Shown piece after piece: positions 13,259-16,634 of a DNA stretch of 16,634 nucleotides. Source of the stretch: Nitrosotalea sp. (lineage in GTDB: Archaea; Thermoproteota; Nitrososphaeria; Nitrososphaerales; Nitrosopumilaceae). Made by a program: the position numbers and the translations under genes. The stretch is from NCBI GenBank assembly GCA_023252335.1, contig JAJPEA010000029.1, positions 1 to 16,634 on the forward strand, in the 5' to 3' direction. Under the pieces are notes generated by a model that saw nothing but the letters and a program-made list of their open reading frames with translations, did no database searches and was not told the origin of the DNA. The number at the start of each line of letters is the position of its first letter. Within the stretch, counting starts at the first letter, position 1.

Positions 13259-14889
13259 ATGTCCGGTACTGCAAGCAAATCCAAAACAAGGCCAAAAAAA
13301 GAATCTATACATAGGTCTGACAATAGAAAAAAAGTCCCTCAGAGTGATCACTCGTATCATGATGTGATAAATTCTTCTAAATTGTCCAGTCATGGTCTTT
13401 TGGAACAAAATTACAAAGACATGTATGAAAAAATGCCATGTATGCTATGTTCTATTGCAATTGACGGCATTATTTTTGCATGTAATGAATTTTATGCCCA
13501 AAGTCTTGGATATTCAAAAAATGAAGTTATAGGAAAATCTGTCTTTGATTTTGTGTCGACTCAAAGTATTGATGAATATGAAAGATCCTTTCAAATATGG
13601 AAAAATACTGGAAACGTATCAAATGGCACGTTCTGGTTCAAAAAAAGAAATGACTCTGAGTTTTTTGGACTGATTAATGCTACCAACCTTTATGATATTG
13701 ACGGAAAATTGATTGGAAGTAATATTACGATAAGGGACATAACTGACTTGTATGAGGTAAAAAAGACTGTTGAAGACAAGGAGAAGAAGCTAGAACAACA
13801 AAATGAAGCGCTCAAGATTGCATATGATCATCTGTTAGAAATTGAACAAAAGTATAGAACTTTGTATGAAAGATCGTCTGATCTTTTGCGTACTGTTGAC
13901 TTGGCTGAAAATATAGTTGACTGCAACGATGCTTACTGCACCAGTCTTGGTTATTCGCGAGAAGATGTGTAGGAAAATCCATCTATGCTCATATTGCAGA
14001 AAAGAGTATTGATGATCTCAGGAATGCAATATTGGAATGGCATAGTACTGGCTCTATAGGAAATAGAGAAATTTGGCTTCAGCGAAAAGCTGGAGATGTT
14101 TTTCCAACATTGTTGCTTTCAACAAATCTTTATGACATAAATGGTAATTTGATTGGACGAATTGCTGCACTGCGAGATATGACTGTAATGTATGATGCTA
14201 GGAAGGAAATTGAAGAACACAAAACAAAAAGACTTTCTGCTATAGGTGAGCTCTCTGCTCGTATAGCACATGATCTCAGAAATCCACTGTCTGTAGTACA
14301 TAACACTCTTGAAATAATAAAATTTCAAAATCCAAGTTTTGAGAAAGACAACCAGTCAAAATTTGACCGAATGGAACGTGCTGTAAAAAGAATGACGCAT
14401 CAGATAGATGAGGTAATGGAATATGTTGTACCAAATCCGTTAAAACTTGAACAAAACGTTTCCTTACTTGAAGTGATTAATTCTTCAGTCTTGAATGTCA
14501 ATGCAAATGGTGCAAAAATCCATGTGCCTGACAATGATGTAATCATTGAATGCGATCCTGAAAAATTAGAAATCGTATTTACAAATCTATTGTTAAATGC
14601 AGCCCAGGCAATGGATGACTGTGGTATGATATGTTTTAGAATAAAGGACCATCAAATTACAGGTGATGTCCAAAAAAGTTACGTGACAATTGAAATCGAG
14701 GATACCGGTCCTGGTATTCCACAAAGTTTACTAGATAAGATATTTGATCCATTGTTTACAACACGACAGATGGGCACAGGACTGGGCCTAGTAAGTTGTA
14801 AAAACATAATTGAAAAACATGGCGGCTATATTGATATAAAAACTGAAGTCAATAAAGGAACTACATTTATCATCAATATTCCAAAATAG
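13259..14889 (+). pseudogene. Two-PAS sensor histidine kinase interrupted by a one-base frameshift
   Basis: A cytoplasmic sensor kinase read in two frames. The first frame (from ATG 13259) gives PAS1 (residues ~58-155), a coiled-coil linker and the start of PAS2, stopping at TAG 13970-13972. The second frame continues from 13969 without a missing residue: SLGYSREDV / VGKSIYAHIAEKSID parallels SLGYSKNEVIGKSVFDFV of PAS1. One base is therefore missing near 13967-13969. Everything after is intact: H-box ARIAHDLRNPLSVV (His at 14269-14271), N-box NLLLNAAQAM, G1 EDTGPGIP, F-box IFDPLFTTR and G2 GTGLGLV. PAS1 and PAS2 share TNLYDI-D/N-GxLIG, so they arose by duplication. There is no membrane segment, so the signal is intracellular. 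It may be a recent pseudogene, a sequencing error or a programmed shift. TTG 13253 is an alternative start. Confidence 0.85.
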
Positions 14890-14902
14890 TTTTTCGAGTT
14901 TT
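14890..14902 (+). terminator. U-tract after the histidine kinase
   Basis: TTTTT directly follows the TAG stop, then a second TTTT run. This is the usual archaeal U-tract pattern without a clear stem. Confidence 0.4.
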
Positions 14903-14910
14903 GTGTTGAC

Positions 14911-15468
14911 CTAGTCTCCTTCTGGGAATTGATAAAATGTTGGCAAGTTCTGTGGTACGTCGCCGTATACGAGCACAATTTCATCATGAGCATTCATTTT
15001 TGTGGTATTCAAGTCTGTGCTCACCAAATTTCCATTTACAAAAATTTCTGGTACGCTAGTTGCTGTTGGATATCCATTGCCGGTTGATTTCCAAATGTCC
15101 AAAAATTCTCCTATTGTAAAGTCTCTTTCTTTTGGTGATTCAATGTGTACTATGCCATCAGGTGTGTGGGTATGTAACCAATAAAGACACGTTTTTTCAA
15201 GTCCAATGTAGGCAGGAATTGATGTGTGCTGACCATTGACAAAAATGTCCATATGTGCATGAACATGAAATGTTGTGTATTCCTGAGTTTCACATGGTAT
15301 GCCATCTACTGCAGCAACACTAGAATCAACTGTATTATCTGATTTGTATGTGACATATGCTACTCCTGCTATTATGGCAGCAATGACTCCTAATGCTATG
15401 AACTTGTTTCTATTGGATGAAGGTCTAACTGCTTTTGGATTTTTGTCTTTTTTCGTACTACTGGTCAT
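14911..15468 (-). CDS. Membrane-anchored extracytoplasmic HxHxH protein, putative metal binder
   Basis: A 185-residue protein. The first 22 residues are basic and cytoplasmic; residues 23-41 form one membrane anchor (FIALGVIAAIIAGVAYVTY). The outer domain has TTFHVHAHMDIFVNGQ (His68/70/72), IPAYIGLEKTCLYWLHTHTPDGIVHIESP (His99/101/108) and FTIGEFLDIW. I recall the same pattern in uncharacterised bacterial and archaeal proteins, always with the His cluster kept, which suggests a metal site (Cu or Zn) by inference. Cys59 and Cys94 may pair. The C-terminal part has a second FVNG (EIFVNGNLV), hinting at two similar beta units. It converges with the histidine kinase, 21 nt apart. Confidence 0.82.
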   Translation of the reverse strand: MTSSTKKDKNPKAVRPSSNRNKFIALGVIAAIIAGVAYVTYKSDNTVDSSVAAVDGIPCETQEYTTFHVHAHMDIFVNGQHTSIPAYIGLEKTCLYWLHTHTPDGIVHIESPKERDFTIGEFLDIWKSTGNGYPTATSVPEIFVNGNLVSTDLNTTKMNAHDEIVLVYGDVPQNLPTFYQFPEGD

Positions 15469-15497
15469 TTTGTACTACTACGCATCATCAAATCAAG

Positions 15498-15509
15498 TAT
15501 TAATATATT
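15498..15509 (-). promoter_or_regulatory. TATA box of the HxHxH protein
   Basis: AATATATTAATA on the minus strand is centred about 35 nt ahead of ATG 15468, leaving a leader of roughly 9 nt. Confidence 0.45.
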
Positions 15510-15585
15510 TCAACATCGCCCTTGGCTGATTCTTGATGTACACTTGGGATCGTTTGTAGAATTTAAAAGCATTGACTCGAAAATA

Positions 15586-15816
15586 TCACTTGATCATTTT
15601 CTTGAGCTGCTCAGGAGAGGCATTCATGATCTCATTTTTGGTGTATTGTTTGTTCAACTTTTTATTGACAAATACAATGCTCATTCCTCTTGGTATTTCC
15701 CTTCTTGAACTAAGGTAGCTCAGGTAATTCTCCTTTTCATCTCTGGTACAAAATACCATTTCATAGTTGCTAGAAACCCATACTTCATCAACTAGTTCCT
15801 CACTCATATTCATCAT
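15586..15816 (-). CDS. Small cytoplasmic protein of unknown function
   Basis: A 76-residue soluble protein I do not recognise. It is acidic at the start (SEELVDEVWVSSNYEMVFC) and basic at the end (KKLNKQYTKNEIMNASPEQLKKMIK), with a compact alpha/beta look and a single Cys at position 23. Starts at 15816, 15813 and 15807 (MMNM) are all in frame; the TATA box at 15835-15844 fits 15816 or 15813. It lies upstream of the HxHxH gene on the same strand, but a separate TATA box between them suggests independent transcription. Confidence 0.65.
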   Translation of the reverse strand: MMNMSEELVDEVWVSSNYEMVFCTRDEKENYLSYLSSRREIPRGMSIVFVNKKLNKQYTKNEIMNASPEQLKKMIK

Positions 15817-15834
15817 GCCCTTGATACGGTTGAG

Positions 15835-15844
15835 AATCTATAAG
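15835..15844 (-). promoter_or_regulatory. TATA box of the 76-aa protein
   Basis: CTTATAGATT on the minus strand is centred 24 nt ahead of the ATG at 15816. Confidence 0.5.
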
Positions 15845-15909
15845 GAATTGCGATACATTGTTCAGTAACAAAGTTAGTTATCATCTAGACACATTATCTT
15901 CTCAAATGT

Positions 15910-15976
15910 GGCAAACAGGTTCACATGATATGGGGATGGATTTGGGTTTTCCTCACAAGAGATCATCCTGTTTGCC
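15910..15976. repeat. Inverted repeat / hairpin, possible small RNA
   Basis: GGCAAACAGG (15910-15919) and CCTGTTTGCC (15967-15976) are perfect 10-bp arms. After a 5-nt bulge the stem resumes with ATGAT (15925-15929) against ATCAT (15962-15966). On the minus strand an AT-rich box (TTTTTTAATC) lies about 25 nt before the first G of the stem, as expected for a transcript starting at 15976. It could be a small RNA, a processing signal or a protein-binding dyad. Confidence 0.45.
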
Positions 15977-16134
15977 TAAATACTCTAGTCGTATCAAGAT
16001 TAAAAAAGAAAACGTAGGATTTCTTACTAAGATATAAATTTGTCATAGCATAATTTAGGATACGGCCGGTCTATGCTTTCATCTTTGTGATAATTGACAC
16101 TTTTACCATGTTATTATCAGATAATGTCTTTGTA

Positions 16135-16578
16135 TTATCTACTGTTTGATGGTTGTAGGTTCTTGTATTTACTATCCTGATTTTTTACATGATTGATTGC
16201 TTCCATGAGTTTTTTTACTGTGGATGAAAATTTTCCTTTCATCACAAAAACAACTGTGTCCTGTCCTTTTGGTACTGTTACTATCCTAAAGTTTTCTCTC
16301 TCAGTAATTGTATATTTTACTGCACCCAATTTTTCATCATAATCCTGTTGCATAGTTTGATACAATGAAACTGACATGAAAAACATCTCTTTTTGTTCCT
16401 CTGAAAATTGTAACCCATTCTTTGTTCTGTGATCTACAAGGCGACCATTTCTTGTCACCAGTCCGACAAACTCTATTCCAGGTACTAGAAGATATTCGTC
16501 AAGACATGCTACTTCAACATTTTGGGACATGTTATTCCAACTATCAGTAGCATCTTCATTGCTAATAAGATTGATCAC
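16135..16578 (-). CDS. DUF6659-like cytoplasmic protein
   Basis: A 147-residue soluble protein. The pattern IEFVGLVTRNGRLVDHRTKN, then EEQKEMFFMSVSLYQTMQQDYDEKLGAVKY, then VTVPKGQDTVVFVM matches a family I know as DUF6659, found in many copies in thaumarchaea (FVGxxxxxGxLV...MxMxxxxxxxxxxDxxLGxVKY). The strand and helix order resembles a small PAS, profilin or roadblock-like sensor fold, but its function is unknown. The frame starts with GTG at 16578; an ATG at 16530 (MSQNVEV) is the alternative. The TATA-like box at 16591-16604 is a little too close to the GTG to decide. Confidence 0.75.
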   Translation of the reverse strand: MINLISNEDATDSWNNMSQNVEVACLDEYLLVPGIEFVGLVTRNGRLVDHRTKNGLQFSEEQKEMFFMSVSLYQTMQQDYDEKLGAVKYTITERENFRIVTVPKGQDTVVFVMKGKFSSTVKKLMEAINHVKNQDSKYKNLQPSNSR

Positions 16579-16590
16579 AATAATAATGAT

Positions 16591-16604
16591 AGAGTATATA
16601 GTTT
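16591..16604 (-). promoter_or_regulatory. TATA-like box of the DUF6659-like gene
   Basis: AAACTATATACTCT on the minus strand is centred about 19 nt before the GTG at 16578 and 67 nt before ATG 16530. A second AT-rich stretch lies at 16603-16617, so the promoter is not fixed. Confidence 0.35.
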
Positions 16605-16634
16605 TGAATTAAAACTAGCTGAAAGCCCTGATGG

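Larger units (their letters stand above)
15817..16134. other. 318-nt intergenic region with a long inverted repeat
   Basis: It holds the promoter of the 76-aa gene at one end and the 3' side of the DUF6659-like gene at the other. Between them lies the inverted repeat 15910-15976 and a 35-codon open frame on the plus strand (15930-16037, ATG to TAA). I see no tRNA or known riboswitch in it. Confidence 0.6.

Noticed and set aside
15910..15976. Inverted repeat as a tRNA or C/D box RNA
   Set aside because: No T-loop GGTTC consensus in the right place, no cloverleaf, and no RUGAUGA/CUGA boxes at suitable spacing.
1..16634. CRISPR array, insertion sequence, integrase or prophage
   Set aside because: No regularly spaced direct repeats, no transposase or integrase motifs, and no terminal inverted repeats with target duplications were seen.

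Overview
The window looks like chromosome of an ammonia-oxidising-type archaeon (Thaumarchaeota/Nitrososphaerota, probably Nitrosopumilales or a relative). This rests on several signs. The DNA is AT-rich. TATA-like boxes sit about 22-30 nt ahead of start codons with almost no leader, so many mRNAs are probably leaderless. Signal peptides end in AFAQ or ALAQ. Several protein modules are ones I know mainly from this phylum: the SGxxxKxVxCKxG...GSPACV...RGW tail, tandem IPxWxKDDAKxW repeats, the CGxHxCAPGE motif and a C-terminal DUF6659-like protein. No rRNA, tRNA, CRISPR array or transposase was recognised. Genus-level placement is inference.

Layout. 1-2600: a DHA2-type multidrug exporter behind a strong palindromic operator candidate, then two small secreted or anchored proteins on the minus strand. 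2700-5290: two convergent secreted-protein genes, an alanine-rich hendecad-repeat protein (+) and a duplicated-domain protein with a Met/His-rich linker (-), separated by a two-way U-tract terminator. 5360-8022: a three-gene minus-strand operon (coiled-coil protein, SPFH protein with double zinc ribbon, zinc-ribbon membrane-associated protein) whose composition recalls the bacterial ydjG/ydjI (PspA-neighbour) membrane-stress cluster. 8170-10454: a large secreted HExxH / repeat / DUF192 fusion and a small beta-sandwich-like protein. 10451-11842: a two-gene minus-strand operon of a receiver-only response regulator directly abutting a membrane-anchored metzincin protease. 12031-13154: a divergent small J-domain protein and a secreted protein sharing its mature N-terminus with the 3895-5262 protein. 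13259-14889: a two-PAS histidine kinase broken by a single-base frameshift. 14911-16578: a membrane-anchored HxHxH protein, a 76-aa unknown and a DUF6659-like protein, with a 318-nt spacer holding a long inverted repeat.

The common theme is the cell envelope and its sensing: exported proteins with metal-binding features, two putative metalloproteases, an SPFH/zinc-ribbon membrane set, and two-component signalling parts. The least ordinary units are the response regulator-metzincin operon, the SPFH/zinc-ribbon operon, the shared CGxHxCAPGE secreted pair, the hendecad protein and the zincin-DUF192 fusion. Start sites were often moved downstream of the longest reading frame because a TATA box lies inside or just before the extension.
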